A stretch of DNA of 64,000 bases from Spirosoma rhododendri. GTDB lineage: Bacteria; Bacteroidota; Bacteroidia; Cytophagales; Spirosomataceae. The notes under the pieces are model-generated. The model saw only the letters and a list, made by a program, of their open reading frames with translations, was not told the DNA's origin and did not search any database. The translations under genes were made by a program, and so were the position numbers. Where the stretch lies: assembly GCF_012849055.1 (NCBI RefSeq), contig NZ_CP051677.1, forward strand, positions 5,471,001 through 5,535,000, written 5' to 3'. Shown here piece by piece: positions 1 to 10,405 of the stretch. Every line of letters begins with the position of its first letter. The first letter of the stretch is position 1.

Positions 1-2
1 TT

Positions 3-368
3 AACAACCCGAAGAACAACGCGTATGGCTCTTACAAGCCCAAAAGCAGGCAGACGCTGGAATCGTTTGCAATGGCCGTCGACTCCATCGGCCGCGCCGA
101 TAAAATTCCGGTTGTTGATCTGTACCACCTGCGTAGTCTGCGGGTGGAGAAGCTGGTGAACTACAAACACTTAAAGGACCCGGCCACTGGTCAGTACGTC
201 GATTATAGGTACCCGGCCTACACCAGCATCCCGTTCAACCCCGCCACCGACGACTACCCCTACCCGCCCGGCGCTATCGCCCGCACCTACGACGGCCTGC
301 ACCCTTCCGACAAGGGCTACGAACTTATCACCCGCGAGCTGGTCAGAGTAATGCGGAAGATGGAGTAA
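3..368 (+). CDS. SGNH/GDSL-family esterase, 3' part
   Basis: The reading frame is open from the window edge, so the 5' part lies outside. The visible 121 residues end with YDGLHPSDKGYELI, the block V (D-x-x-H) motif of SGNH/GDSL hydrolases, which supplies the catalytic Asp and His. The Ser-containing block I must lie upstream. Such enzymes remove acyl groups, often acetyl, from sugars or lipids; the substrate cannot be read here. The last seven codons form the left arm of a perfect hairpin with the downstream sequence (348-395). The family call is fairly firm and the specificity unknown. Confidence 0.7.
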   Translation, partial: NNPKNNAYGSYKPKSRQTLESFAMAVDSIGRADKIPVVDLYHLRSLRVEKLVNYKHLKDPATGQYVDYRYPAYTSIPFNPATDDYPYPPGAIARTYDGLHPSDKGYELITRELVRVMRKME

Positions 369-395
369 CGCACGTTACTCCATCTTCCGCATTAC
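348..395 (+). terminator. Perfect 22-bp hairpin spanning the stop codon
   Basis: 348-369 is the exact reverse complement of 374-395, with a GCAC loop. The left arm encodes the last residues and the stop codon of the esterase. No T-tract follows on the plus strand. It lies between convergent genes, so a bidirectional termination or mRNA 3'-end role is plausible but not shown. Confidence 0.5.
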
Positions 396-419
396 CCACT
401 CAATGATTTATGGCTTGTA

Positions 420-1373
420 CTACGGGCGGAACCGCTGAATACTGAAATCGCGGGCGGTGCCGGTTTCGCCGATGCGGGCGTTGAGTGTATAAATCTGGTT
501 GTTTACAGCTACGCTGGTCGTTGCCCCGGTGTACACGTCGGCGTCGTATTTCAGAATAGTCGCGCTTTGCCAGTTGTCCGTGCTACGCACCTGTGCCACT
601 CGGTTGCCGCCCGTCACGACGTATAAATCGTTGTTCAGCAAGGTCAGGCCATCACCGGGCAATGACGCTGGCAGGCTTACTTCCGTTACCGCGTTTCCAT
701 TCGCCAAATCTACCTTGTAAAGCTTACCCTGCCCCGTATTAGCAACGATCAGGTAGCCGTTCGGGTGATAAACGATGCCGTTCAGACCAAACGTCGAGCT
801 GGCGAACCGGGTGTTGTCGCGCACCAGTACACTGGCATCACCCGTTGCTGTAACCCGGTAAATGACGGGCGAAAACGAGTCGGTTACGTAGGCCGTGCCA
901 TTTGGCGCAATCGTTACGTCGTTGGCAAAGTTTGGCTCGGCCGCTGGAATCAAAGCCGCCAGATCCGTGCGTCGCTCAACCTGCCGGGTGTTCAGATTAA
1001 ACACCACCAGTTCGGCTTTCTGCCGTGTGGTAGCCGCACTGCTCCGATCCGACCGCCCCTGATCGCTGTTACAGACGAATACCCGGCCACCCGCCACTTT
1101 TATACCGATAACAGCAATCAGTCCGGGGTCGGTCAGCAGGTCTTCGTAGCGCCCATCAGTTGAGACGGTACCCACTTTCCCCTGCGGAATGGACGAAATC
1201 AGGAATCGGTCCAGTTGCGATGAGTACGCGATACCTTCCGGGTACTGCCGTTCGGCCACAAAATTGATGCGCTCCGGAAAAACCGCATTCGGACTATTCA
1301 TATGGTCTTCACAGGCAGTCAGCGTGGCCGCGATCATGCAGGCCGATGCAATAGAGTAGAACGAGTTTTTCAC
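420..1373 (-). CDS. SMP-30/NHL-type beta-propeller lipoprotein
   Basis: 317 residues starting at a GTG (no upstream ATG fits better). A hydrophobic signal ends in the lipobox LTAC, so the mature protein begins at Cys21 and is lipid-anchored. The body has repeated propeller-like stretches (EGIAYSSQLDRFLISS, NDVTIAPNGTAYVTD, NGIVYHPNGYLIVAN, DGLTLLNNDLYVVTG), the pattern of SMP-30/gluconolactonase/LRE-like and NHL propellers. Whether it is a lactonase or a binding scaffold cannot be decided; no convincing metal-site set was checked. It converges on the esterase and diverges from the beta-helix gene. Confidence 0.7.
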   Translation of the reverse strand: MKNSFYSIASACMIAATLTACEDHMNSPNAVFPERINFVAERQYPEGIAYSSQLDRFLISSIPQGKVGTVSTDGRYEDLLTDPGLIAVIGIKVAGGRVFVCNSDQGRSDRSSAATTRQKAELVVFNLNTRQVERRTDLAALIPAAEPNFANDVTIAPNGTAYVTDSFSPVIYRVTATGDASVLVRDNTRFASSTFGLNGIVYHPNGYLIVANTGQGKLYKVDLANGNAVTEVSLPASLPGDGLTLLNNDLYVVTGGNRVAQVRSTDNWQSATILKYDADVYTGATTSVAVNNQIYTLNARIGETGTARDFSIQRFRP

Positions 1374-1679
1374 GGTGAAAGCGTTTTTGGCCAGGGTAAA
1401 TGAATCGGTTGTCGATGCATACTGACATGTTCGTTCTACTTAAGTAATACAGATTAAAATTGTTTTAATCTGGCGACCGGTTATGCTCAATTTTTGCAGA
1501 AAACTATCGACTGTTCAACGGGTTATATCCCGTTTGGCGATCAGAATGACAGAATCTGGTATACTGAGATCAGATTAGAAACTGGTTAAACGAAGCCGCG
1601 TGTTTTTCGTAGACGGTGTTGCGTCGACACGGGGCAGGTTCCTATTTTTACCAACCTATTAGCACCTGTTCATCCATCT
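1374..1679. promoter_or_regulatory. Divergent intergenic region with a perfect palindrome
   Basis: This gap separates the divergent lipoprotein and beta-helix genes, so it should hold both promoters. It contains a perfect inverted repeat, CAGATTAAAA (1450-1459) and TTTTAATCTG (1463-1472), with a 3-nt spacer. A further CAGATTA half-site begins at 1571. This looks like a binding site for a dimeric regulator, but no regulator gene is adjacent. No clear -7 box was assigned. Confidence 0.4.
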
Positions 1680-4600
1680 ATGCGCCAACTCTTTACTGCT
1701 TTATTCGTTTGCTTCTTTCTCTCCTCGGCCGTCGCTCAATCCATTGTTTACGTTACGCCAACCGGCTCCGGCAACCAATCCGGCGGCTCCTGGAGCGACG
1801 CCCTATCCGGCACGCAATTACAGCCGCGGCTGGCATCGGCCTCAGCGGGAACTCAGTTCTGGATCGCAGGCGGTAGTTACAAGCCAACGATTGGCACAGA
1901 TCGAACCCTTAGTTTCTTCATTCCATCAGGCGTTCAGGTATACGGTGGCTTTACCGGAACTGAAACCACGTTGAGTAACCGTAAAGCAACCCGTCCTTAC
2001 AGTACTATTTTTTCGGGCTATCTGGTTGCGGGCAATGATGAGCAGAACAGCTATCATGTGGTTACATTTCGCAATGCAAACGCAGACACCCGATTAGACG
2101 GCGTTAGTATTATTTACGGTCGGGCAAACGGCACATCAGATTTTAACAATGTCGGTGCTGGTGTTTACAATGACGGTAGTAATGGCGGGCGTAGTGAACC
2201 TGTTTTTTCTAACTGTGAAATACGAGGTAACAATGCCGATTCGAACGGCGGGGGTGTGTACAACAATGGGCGATATGGGGTATGCTCCAGCCGGTTCGTC
2301 AACTGCTCGATAGAGGGCAACTCGTCTAACAATGGCAATGGAGGGGGGATGTACAATGATGGATTTCAGGGTATTTGTAGCCCGCAACTTACTAACTGCA
2401 TCCTAGCGAGTAACCGGGCCGCGCAGGGCAGTGCCATCACAAGCGATGGGTCGCAGGGGCTTTCATCACCCGTCATAGCAAACTGCGTATTCAAATACAA
2501 CTACGGAGGTAGCGTTCTGCATGGCAGAGGGTTCAACGGCAATTGCCAGCCAAGCATCGTCAACTCTATTTTGTGGACCAATTCGCGACCGTCATTCTAC
2601 AGCGAGTCAGCCAATCATCTTGTTACGTACAGCGATATCGAAGACGGCTATTCCGGTACGGGCAACATTAGCCAGGACCCTCAATTCTTCAATTACTACA
2701 CAAACGATTTCCGCTTACTAAAAGCTAGCCCAGCCATCGACGCTGGGAATCCGAACAGTACGGCATCGTCTATATCGGCTACCGATTATGAGGGTAAATC
2801 CCGCTTTTACAATAATCGAATCGATATGGGTATCATCGAATACGTCCCCAATTCGGTAACGGGTATCGTCAGAGTTACCATCGCAGGTTCGGGCGATAAT
2901 GTGTCGGGTAACTCGTGGGGTAATGCCCTGAACGGCTATACGATGCGTGCAGCTTTGTCTGAAGCAGCACCGGGCACCTCGTTCTGGGTAGCTGGCGGCA
3001 GTTACTTCCCGTCTTTTACCACGGGTGATCGCTCTTCTTCATTTGTTATTCCACCTGGTGTAAAAGTGTACGGTGGCTTCGCCGGGAATGAAACAGATTT
3101 CAGTAACCGGGTGCTCACTCAGCCACTTAGCACGACACTGTCTGGAGACGTCGGCATTACCAATGATACTAGAGACAATAGCTACCGCGTCGTAGTGTTG
3201 AAAAACGCAACGGCGGAGACCGTTCTTGATGGGTTTGTTATAACAGGTGGAAATGCGAATGGCAGCACTTTATCCGATCCCAGCAGCGGAGCAGGTATCT
3301 ACTGCGACGGGCGTGGGCAGAATAACAAGAGCGAGCCCAAAATAAGCAACTGTCTGGTCATTGGTAATACCGCCCGGTCCTACGGGGGTGGTATGCATGC
3401 GGACGGCAACTATGGCAACGCATCCCCGACACTGATAAACTGTCAGTTTGTTCAGAATACCGCTTCGTCAGGCGGTGGAGCGTATAATGGGGGATTACCG
3501 GGACTATGTAGTCCTACATACATCAACTGCACGTTTTTAAACAACACAGCGACCGATCAGGGTGGCGGCATCTATTACTACACTTACTTTAGACCCGGCG
3601 ACAATACATTTAGCTTAAGCAATTGCACAATTAGCGGCAATCGGGCGACCGATGGGGCCGGTCTGTACTGCGGTAATTCGTCAGATGCTTACCTGAAGCT
3701 AGTACTCACCAACTGCCTGATTGATCGTAACACCGCCAGCGGACTAGGTGGCGGCCTATATCTATACCGGGTTGGCAGATCAACCATAGAGGCCGCGATC
3801 ACAAACTGTACCCTGGCTAACAATCGGGTGGGTAATGCAGGTGATAATATCTTCAATCATACGGGTGCCGACACGAAAGGGCGCTATGCGATCAAAAACA
3901 GCATTGTGAAGAACGGCGGTTTCGGGTACCGCGACGATGGCAGCGGCAGTACGGTTTACCCGCCACTCGACATCACCTATTCCAACGTTCAGGCACTTGC
4001 GTATGGGTCCACTAATATCGACGTCGATCCGCTGTTTGTCGATCCAGTAAACGGTAATTTTCGGTTGAAAGCAGGTAGTCCGTCGATCAACACGGGCGAT
4101 CCAAACAGCACAATGGCGACCGTTTCGGCGACTGACTTAGCGGGAAATAAGCGGGTAGCAGAAAGCCGGATCGATATGGGGGCGTATGAGTTTCAGGCGT
4201 CAGCTAGCACTGGTTCTGATCTGAGTATGAGTCTGCGCGTCGACAATCGGACAGCGGGCGTCGGCCAAACGATAACGTATCGACTGACAGTGACAAACGA
4301 TGGGCCGTCGACGGCAACGGGCGTTGTCTGGCAACACCGCTTGCCCGACAACGTGCAATACGTAGGCGGCACCACCCTTTCTGTAGAAAATGGCATCGTC
4401 ACCGGCAATCTTGGTACGCTACTCGCCGGGGAGTCTGTCACAGCTATGTACCAGCTACAGGCCAGCCAGCCAGGGCAATACATCAGCGCGGCCCAGATTA
4501 CGGCCGCCGACCAGCCTGACCCGGACAGCCAGCCGAACTCCGGCACGGGCGACGGGCAGGACGATGCGGCTCAGGTCGACATTCGGGTGGGTGGTGCCAA

Positions 4601-5078
4601 TAGCCCGGTTTATGCATCGGCCAACCCGAATCAGGTACCGCTGCCGCCCACTCAGTCGAATCAGCCCACGCCCGACCCCGGCAAGGTAGACCTCGCGTTG
4701 AGTATATCGGTCGATAACCGCGTTCCCAGGCCGGGCGATTTGCTAACGTACGTACTGACCATCACCAATCAGGGAGGCACTACAGCCTCGAACGTACGGG
4801 TAACGGCTTACCTGCCCGACGGTCAGCAGTTTGAAGCTAGTGGCGATGGGCTGAGCGTCAGCGACGGCGGTGTATCGGGGGGCACGGCGTCGATACCGGC
4901 GGGTGGCCAGACCAGTGTCCGGTTTACGGCGCGGGTTACGGCGTCTAAAATGGGCATTACGAAAGCACAGATTCGGCAGGCCAGCCCCGCCGACGTCGAC
5001 TCGACACCCGACAACGGCACCGATAACGGCGAAGACGATACCGCCCAGATCGATTTGCGTTCGCTCACCGGATTATAG
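1680..5078 (+). CDS. Secreted beta-helix protein with two DUF11 repeats
   Basis: 1132 residues with a signal peptide ending about SSAVAQ. The N-terminal two thirds is an internal duplication: residues about 20-395 and 400-835 both start with a V-x-V-x-x-x-GSG...SW-x-ALxG stretch. Each carries a parallel beta-helix core rich in NC/GGG turns ([28 protein letters not shown]) and ends with [16 protein letters not shown] followed by DMGxxEY/F, typical of choice-of-anchor-Q proteins. The C-terminus has two DUF11 (CARDB-like) domains at about 850-960 and 1010-1125. No T9SS tail is seen at the end. Likely a cell-surface or secreted adhesin or glycan-binding protein; the ligand is unknown. Confidence 0.8.
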   Translation: MRQLFTALFVCFFLSSAVAQSIVYVTPTGSGNQSGGSWSDALSGTQLQPRLASASAGTQFWIAGGSYKPTIGTDRTLSFFIPSGVQVYGGFTGTETTLSNRKATRPYSTIFSGYLVAGNDEQNSYHVVTFRNANADTRLDGVSIIYGRANGTSDFNNVGAGVYNDGSNGGRSEPVFSNCEIRGNNADSNGGGVYNNGRYGVCSSRFVNCSIEGNSSNNGNGGGMYNDGFQGICSPQLTNCILASNRAAQGSAITSDGSQGLSSPVIANCVFKYNYGGSVLHGRGFNGNCQPSIVNSILWTNSRPSFYSESANHLVTYSDIEDGYSGTGNISQDPQFFNYYTNDFRLLKASPAIDAGNPNSTASSISATDYEGKSRFYNNRIDMGIIEYVPNSVTGIVRVTIAGSGDNVSGNSWGNALNGYTMRAALSEAAPGTSFWVAGGSYFPSFTTGDRSSSFVIPPGVKVYGGFAGNETDFSNRVLTQPLSTTLSGDVGITNDTRDNSYRVVVLKNATAETVLDGFVITGGNANGSTLSDPSSGAGIYCDGRGQNNKSEPKISNCLVIGNTARSYGGGMHADGNYGNASPTLINCQFVQNTASSGGGAYNGGLPGLCSPTYINCTFLNNTATDQGGGIYYYTYFRPGDNTFSLSNCTISGNRATDGAGLYCGNSSDAYLKLVLTNCLIDRNTASGLGGGLYLYRVGRSTIEAAITNCTLANNRVGNAGDNIFNHTGADTKGRYAIKNSIVKNGGFGYRDDGSGSTVYPPLDITYSNVQALAYGSTNIDVDPLFVDPVNGNFRLKAGSPSINTGDPNSTMATVSATDLAGNKRVAESRIDMGAYEFQASASTGSDLSMSLRVDNRTAGVGQTITYRLTVTNDGPSTATGVVWQHRLPDNVQYVGGTTLSVENGIVTGNLGTLLAGESVTAMYQLQASQPGQYISAAQITAADQPDPDSQPNSGTGDGQDDAAQVDIRVGGANSPVYASANPNQVPLPPTQSNQPTPDPGKVDLALSISVDNRVPRPGDLLTYVLTITNQGGTTASNVRVTAYLPDGQQFEASGDGLSVSDGGVSGGTASIPAGGQTSVRFTARVTASKMGITKAQIRQASPADVDSTPDNGTDNGEDDTAQIDLRSLTGL

Positions 5079-5131
5079 TACGCACAAACGGAGCGTTGGC
5101 TGTATCTTGCCGAAACAACCGCTTCTCCCCT

Positions 5132-5452
5132 ATGCTCATAACCACTACGTCGTCTGTCGAAGGCAAACGCATCACGAAATACATTGGCATCGTCAACGGC
5201 GAAGCGATCATCGGGGCCAACATCGTCAAAGACTTCTTTGCCGGAATCCGCGATGTGGTCGGTGGCCGGTCAGGGGCCTATGAGCAGGGACTGCGCGAGG
5301 CTAAAAGCATCGCCCTCAAAGAAATGACCGATCAGGCGCTGCGGCTGGGTGCCAACGCCATTATCGGTGTCGACCTCGACTATGAAACCATCGGCGGTAA
5401 CGGCTCGATGCTGATGGTGTCGGCCAACGGCACGGCGGTCGTACTCGAGTGA
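5132..5452 (+). CDS. YbjQ/UPF0145 family protein
   Basis: 106 residues from the ATG at 5132; an upstream in-frame extension is possible but lacks family features. The sequence shows the family pattern: [14 protein letters not shown] at the start, [20 protein letters not shown], then [20 protein letters not shown]. YbjQ proteins form a small pentameric fold of unknown role. It follows the beta-helix gene by about 50 nt and may be co-transcribed. Confidence 0.85.
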   Translation: MLITTTSSVEGKRITKYIGIVNGEAIIGANIVKDFFAGIRDVVGGRSGAYEQGLREAKSIALKEMTDQALRLGANAIIGVDLDYETIGGNGSMLMVSANGTAVVLE

Positions 5453-5582
5453 CAGCCTGGCACGTCGCCCGCTGCCACACTTTACCGCGACAATCTATTT
5501 TTTAATCACCTTTTCAGACAGCACTGCTAGACGTTTTGCCACACAGCGGGTTATACCAGCAAATCAACAATCGCTCAACGCA

Positions 5583-5969
5583 ATGAAAAAGGTCATTCTA
5601 ACCAGTCTATTTGTGCTCGGCTTAGCTGCACTTAGTGCTCAGGCGCAAACGGGTTCGACAACAACCGGTAGTAGCAGTAGCCAGGGTTCTAACTCGGGCA
5701 CCGGTACCAGCAAAGGCACAATGGGTAGCAACAGCAGCAACAGTGGCTCGGGTATGAGCACAACCGGTGGCAGCACGATGAGCAGCGGCTCGATGGACAA
5801 TCAAAACGGTTCAATGTCGGGCACGAAACGGAGTCGCAGACAAGACGGCTCGTCAATGTCGGGACAGTCGGGTAGCAACGACATGAACATGAACGGTGGT
5901 AATGGTCGTCGTAACCGCAAGAGCGGCAGCAAATCGACAATGCCAATGAGTTCAACATCGTCGCGATAA
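5583..5969 (+). CDS. Small Ser/Gly/Asn-rich secreted protein
   Basis: 128 residues. A signal peptide (MKKVILTSLFVLGLAALSAQAQ) precedes a low-complexity region of Ser, Gly, Thr, Met and Asn, ending in Lys/Arg-rich segments (GTKRSRRQ, GRRNRKSG). No family is recognised. Composition and architecture resemble the protein at 48424-48849. Presumably exported to the periplasm or surface. It is followed by a strong intrinsic terminator, so it is probably a monocistronic gene. Confidence 0.6.
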   Translation: MKKVILTSLFVLGLAALSAQAQTGSTTTGSSSSQGSNSGTGTSKGTMGSNSSNSGSGMSTTGGSTMSSGSMDNQNGSMSGTKRSRRQDGSSMSGQSGSNDMNMNGGNGRRNRKSGSKSTMPMSSTSSR

Positions 5970-5985
5970 AAAAGGTCAGCATAAC

Positions 5986-6023
5986 AAAAAGCGGCCCCGG
6001 AACTGATTCCGGGGCCGCTTTTT
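5986..6023 (+). terminator. Intrinsic terminator
   Basis: A perfect 17-bp stem (5986-6002 with 6007-6023), loop CTGA, GC-rich core, with A-run before and T-run after. It works in both directions and sits between the small secreted gene and the convergent fusion gene. Confidence 0.9.
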
Positions 6024-6139
6024 GTTTGTCGGTCAGGACGGGTTACGCCTGGTTTATAGAACGACCGTTTTCTGCAATTCCGAGCCTGCAAGGGATGGTA
6101 GACAATTTGCTGTTGTACTGTGACAGTCAGACGGTCATA

Positions 6140-9100
6140 TCACTCCGACTGAGTCGGGGGCTGTACTGGCATGGCGATCAGATCGGGCGTCAGCGCAGGA
6201 GCGGGTGTCAGCACGACCTGCCCGGTTCGTTTCAGCACACCCCACGAGGCCACTTCACCCCGAAGAGCGTTGAGGTACGACCGAATCAGCACCCAGAACA
6301 GCAGGTATCGCCAGGCCATGCGTTGCGGCAGCAACCACCACAACGAGCGCAGCGACCGCCCTTCCAGCCGGTAAGCCAGCATGGCCACTACGGCATCGAC
6401 GCCCAGAAAGGCCAGAAAGTACGTCAGCACAACGCCCCACGTGCCAGTTACGAACGACAGCGCCAGTTGCAGTTCGGCGACGAGTGTCAGGAGGGGGAAG
6501 CCGAACTGAAACAACAGCAGACTGGGCAATGCCAGCCAGCCCACGGCGGTGTTGGCTCCGCCTGCCCTACCCCGCCGGAATAGCAGGTCTCGGTGTTTCC
6601 AGACGGTCTGCATCACGCCGTAACACCACCGGACCCGCTGTTTGATCAGCATTGGCAGCGTTTCGGGGGCTTCGGTCACGGCTATAGCTTCGTTGCAGGT
6701 ATCGACCCGATAGCCGTTTCGCAGCAGCCTGATTGTCAGATCGCAATCCTCTGCCAGTGTATCGGTTGTGAAGCCGCCCACAGCCAGCACCGCCGACCGG
6801 CGAAACGCACCGATCGCGCCCGGCACCACCGTAATGCAGTTCAGCACGGCATAGGCCCGGCGGTCGAAGTTCTGGCTCGTCGTGTATTCAATGGCCTGAA
6901 AGCGGGTCAGGGCGTTGCGCTGATTGCCCACCTGCACATTGCCCGCGACGGCCCCAATGGCCGGGTCAGTGAAGCCTGCTACCAACCGCCCGACGGCATC
7001 TGGCAGCAACTGCGTGTCGGCGTCGATACAAACGACAACCGCCCCGTTGGCCCGGCCAACACCCAGGTTCAGGGCCGATGCTTTACCGCCGTTCGGTTTG
7101 GTCAGCACCTGCACCCGGCTATCATCGGCAAAGCGCCTTTTTACCACATCGTACGTCTTGTCTTTCGAGCCGTCGTCCACGAATACAACCTCCAGATTGG
7201 CGTATGTGCTGGCCAGCAAACTCTCGATGGTCCGCACAGCGTTGAGTTCCTCGTTATAAGCTGGTACGATGATGCTGACCAGATCGGTATACGGATTTTG
7301 AATGGGCCGCTGCCGTTTCTTCTGCCAGAGGGCCAGCCCCGCCAGCAGCAGCACCCGCGTCATAGCCAGCAGAATACCGATCAGAAACAACCACGTCAGC
7401 GTCCGTTGGCCGTAGTAGATAAGCTGCACCAGCGTCCGGTCGGTGACGAGCGTGGCCTGTTGAACGGGCGCAGCGGGCATCAGTTCACTATCGGGCCGAT
7501 TCATCAACTGGCTCAAGGTGGCGAAGCGGTAGCCGTGCTGTTTGTAGTAGTGAATGATCGCGGGCAGGGCCTTCACCGTCGCCGAACGGTCGCCCCCGGC
7601 GTCGTGGAGCAGGATAATGTTACCCAGATTTTCCTGCTGCCTGATGCGGGTCAGGATCTGCTCCGGGGTCACACCCGCCTGCCAGTCGAGCGGGTCGATG
7701 GATTCGCCGATGGTGTAGTAGTGCTGTTGCTCGGCCAGCGCAATTGGGCGAAGTTCACTGGCAGAATTTGGTTCGCTGTCGGCGTTGTAGGGCGGCCGGA
7801 ACAGAATCGTCGACCGGCCGGTGATGCTCTCGATCAGGCGTCGGCAGGTGTTCAACTCAAAAAACAACCGGCGCGGACTGACCGTCGTGAGGTCGGGGTG
7901 GAGCGTCGTGTGATTGCCAATTTCGTAGCCGGAGCGGGCCATTCGCTGCAACAGCGGCAGGTTGCGCTGGGCGTTCAGGCCGATCACGAAAAACGACGCC
8001 GGTACGTGTTCGCGTTCGAGAATGTCCAGAATCTGCGGGGTGTATGTTTCGTCGGGACCGTCGTCGAACGAAAGCACCATCGTTTTATCGGCTTTCCCCA
8101 CCTTCCGAACCACGTACGACGTCGGCAGGGTCAGGTAACGCTCTTCGCTGATAAGCTGGTCGGTGGTGTCGTACTCCAGTTTGAGCCGCCCAGCATGGGG
8201 CGTCGCGTCAACGTCCAGGATATCGCCTTCACCCTGATAATCGACGCTGGGCAGGGCCGGAACCTGCTGCAACTGCTGCCAGTTCATCGGTTTCTGCGTC
8301 AGCGCAGGCATCGACACGTTCCGGGCGTAGTAATCCCAGGTGCGTACGTCTTCCGACCCCAGCCGCCAGATAGCCGCCCCCGCCGTTTCGTAATCTTCCG
8401 TAGCCCGCAGCACGTTATAGGCCGAAGCCGCGTCGTTGAACCAGACCGTGTGCGGCTTCCCCGCGTCGTCCTGATAGCGAAACGACAAATTGTAAGTCTG
8501 GTTGTCGAACCGGACGGGCGTGGCCGACTTCCGGTTAGCGCGGGCCATCGCCTGCTGATACGTAATGTCGACGCCCTCCCCTTTCGCGGGCCAGTCGTAG
8601 CCGTAGCCTGCCACACCCAGAATTACCTGCTCCGACGGAATCTGCTTGCAGGTTTCTTCCAGCACATACTCGATCCACTGGTACGGTGCCACCGGGCCGG
8701 GGGCCGACGTGCTGAAATGTTGATCATACGCCATCAGCACGATATAATCGACGTATTCCCGTAGTTCGGGCAGGTCGTAATCTTCGTTGAGCGGGGCCGT
8801 GTCGATAGTGACGAGATAGCCTTTCGGGTGCAGGGCCGCGTGCATTTCCCGGACAAAATCAGTCAGGGTTTCGTTGGTTTCCTCGTTCAGTTCCTCGAAG
8901 TCGATGTTGACGCCCTGAAAATGGTGTTTGTCGAGCTGGGCGACAACCTGCGCGATGAACGCCCGCCGACGTGCTGGGTGGTTCAACAGCCGATGCACGT
9001 TTTTTCCCCGCCAGTTGCCCTGGTAGAAATTGGAAATCATCGGCACCACGGCCACGCCGGGATGAGCCTTCAGCAGCGAATCGGCCTGCGCGTCGATGTC

Positions 9101-9520
9101 GGTTTGCAGTTCGGCTTTGTTACCCACAAACAGCCATTCGGGCATCACCATGTTTATCTGCCCGATGTGGTCGCGCAGGGTCTGGTACGACTGCGCATCC
9201 CAGTTGACGTAAAACCCCGCCCGGATAGCCGCGCGTTTGGCGGGGGCGTGCCGGGCGGGCAGATGCCGCCGGAAGTTGGTCGGTACGCCCAGACTACCGG
9301 CCCCGTCGGTTTGGCTGCTGTCGACGATCGCCAGCTTACGAAAGGTCGTTTCGTTGTCCTGCAAACGGGGCATTTTCGGAAATACGCGCTCGTCGATACT
9401 CCAGAAAATCAGCCCAACGACCGTAAGCAAGCCAAGCATACCGACCAGCAGTACGCCCCGAAACACACGCCACCGCCGACGGGATGGCGTATAAAACACC
9501 TGTTTATCGTGCTTTTCCAT
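6140..9520 (-). CDS. GH18 - NodB deacetylase - GT2 fusion protein
   Basis: 1126 residues with three enzyme modules. A TM anchor lies at about 20-42. A GH18-like domain at about 98-400 keeps the catalytic segment GVNIDFEE. A NodB polysaccharide deacetylase at about 480-685 shows SFDDGPD, GNHTTLHP, FRPPYN and LLHD. A second TM at about 715-745 leads to a processive GT2 domain (DDGSKDKT, DADTQ, LAEDCDL, QRVRW) and C-terminal TM helices. The layout suggests one protein that polymerises a beta-linked N-acetylhexosamine glycan in the cytoplasm and trims and deacetylates it outside, as PgaB/PgaC do separately. The start overlaps the preceding gene by 17 nt, implying translational coupling. Confidence 0.9.
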   Translation of the reverse strand: MEKHDKQVFYTPSRRRWRVFRGVLLVGMLGLLTVVGLIFWSIDERVFPKMPRLQDNETTFRKLAIVDSSQTDGAGSLGVPTNFRRHLPARHAPAKRAAIRAGFYVNWDAQSYQTLRDHIGQINMVMPEWLFVGNKAELQTDIDAQADSLLKAHPGVAVVPMISNFYQGNWRGKNVHRLLNHPARRRAFIAQVVAQLDKHHFQGVNIDFEELNEETNETLTDFVREMHAALHPKGYLVTIDTAPLNEDYDLPELREYVDYIVLMAYDQHFSTSAPGPVAPYQWIEYVLEETCKQIPSEQVILGVAGYGYDWPAKGEGVDITYQQAMARANRKSATPVRFDNQTYNLSFRYQDDAGKPHTVWFNDAASAYNVLRATEDYETAGAAIWRLGSEDVRTWDYYARNVSMPALTQKPMNWQQLQQVPALPSVDYQGEGDILDVDATPHAGRLKLEYDTTDQLISEERYLTLPTSYVVRKVGKADKTMVLSFDDGPDETYTPQILDILEREHVPASFFVIGLNAQRNLPLLQRMARSGYEIGNHTTLHPDLTTVSPRRLFFELNTCRRLIESITGRSTILFRPPYNADSEPNSASELRPIALAEQQHYYTIGESIDPLDWQAGVTPEQILTRIRQQENLGNIILLHDAGGDRSATVKALPAIIHYYKQHGYRFATLSQLMNRPDSELMPAAPVQQATLVTDRTLVQLIYYGQRTLTWLFLIGILLAMTRVLLLAGLALWQKKRQRPIQNPYTDLVSIIVPAYNEELNAVRTIESLLASTYANLEVVFVDDGSKDKTYDVVKRRFADDSRVQVLTKPNGGKASALNLGVGRANGAVVVCIDADTQLLPDAVGRLVAGFTDPAIGAVAGNVQVGNQRNALTRFQAIEYTTSQNFDRRAYAVLNCITVVPGAIGAFRRSAVLAVGGFTTDTLAEDCDLTIRLLRNGYRVDTCNEAIAVTEAPETLPMLIKQRVRWCYGVMQTVWKHRDLLFRRGRAGGANTAVGWLALPSLLLFQFGFPLLTLVAELQLALSFVTGTWGVVLTYFLAFLGVDAVVAMLAYRLEGRSLRSLWWLLPQRMAWRYLLFWVLIRSYLNALRGEVASWGVLKRTGQVVLTPAPALTPDLIAMPVQPPTQSE

Positions 9521-10376
9521 GACTATCAGGCAGATGCAGTGAATAGGTTATCGTGGCAACGGCGTAGAAAAACGGCTTTGTCCGTTCGCCGGGCAGGGTA
9601 TTATACGGCTGCGCAATGCGCGGATCGACCAGTAGCGACCAGCGGGGCAGTTGCAGTGTGATGGGCAGATTTACCTCCGCGTCGACCAGCCCATACGGGC
9701 GCGAGGCTACGTTGGTCGGCGTCAGGGCGCGGCCCCGCCGGTCGTACTGCGGCTGGTAAATACCGTTCAGAATCGTGTTCTGGTTGGAAAACACCGCCTT
9801 CACCAGCGGCTCAGCAAACAGCGACCAGCGATCACGCTCGATCAGACCGACGTACCGGCTGAGTTGCAGGTCGGTTTGCAACAACTGACTCGACCCAAAC
9901 ATATAGTACATCCCAACGGCGGGCGACCAGTCGTGCCAATCGCCGGTGAGGTAGGCTTCGGTGAAGTTGGTCAGCGGCTGCACCTCGTCGGCTTCGGCGG
10001 AGGGGAAAAACCAGCGTTCGTAGCCCAGCGTGTACGCCAGGTGTTTACCCAGTTGCCCCTCCTTTTCAACACCCAGATCAATCTTGCCAAAATTCGATTC
10101 CGCGAAGTTGTTCCAGATATAGCCGACACCGTAAAAATGCCAGTTCGTGGGGGTCTGGTAGGTAAGTTGCGGCATCATCCCGAACTGATGCACCCCAAAC
10201 GTGCGGCCCCGGTAGCTGACCGGATTCATGTACGAATAACTGAACAGCAGCGCCCGGACGGGCTTCTCACCCACCGAGTCGGCTTTGGGTGCTGTTTCGA
10301 CGGGTTGCGCCAGCCCATACCGACCACTAAACAGCAGCCAGCCTCCGAGCAGGAGCAGATAAAAACGAACGTTCAT
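9504..10376 (-). CDS. Outer-membrane beta-barrel-like protein
   Basis: 290 residues from the ATG at 10376, giving a clean signal peptide (MNVRFYLLLLGGWLLFSG...LAQP); the TTG-initiated extension is unlikely. The rest is rich in alternating aromatic strands (WHFYGVGYIWNNF, AYTLGYERWFF, AVGMYYMFGSS) and ends in a strand-like segment, as in barrels. No named family is recognised. It overlaps the downstream GH18-NodB-GT2 gene by 17 nt, so it is a candidate exporter or outer-membrane partner for that polymer, analogous in position to PgaA. This is inference from context. Confidence 0.65.
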   Translation of the reverse strand: MNVRFYLLLLGGWLLFSGRYGLAQPVETAPKADSVGEKPVRALLFSYSYMNPVSYRGRTFGVHQFGMMPQLTYQTPTNWHFYGVGYIWNNFAESNFGKIDLGVEKEGQLGKHLAYTLGYERWFFPSAEADEVQPLTNFTEAYLTGDWHDWSPAVGMYYMFGSSQLLQTDLQLSRYVGLIERDRWSLFAEPLVKAVFSNQNTILNGIYQPQYDRRGRALTPTNVASRPYGLVDAEVNLPITLQLPRWSLLVDPRIAQPYNTLPGERTKPFFYAVATITYSLHLPDSHGKAR

Positions 10377-10405
10377 AGTTACGGTTGATAGCAAAACAAC
10401 AGCCT

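Noticed and set aside
6593..8764. A 723-codon open frame on the plus strand
   Set aside because: It is antisense to the GH18-NodB-GT2 gene, whose motifs are clear. The antisense product has no domain logic and biased composition, so it is a shadow of a GC-rich gene.
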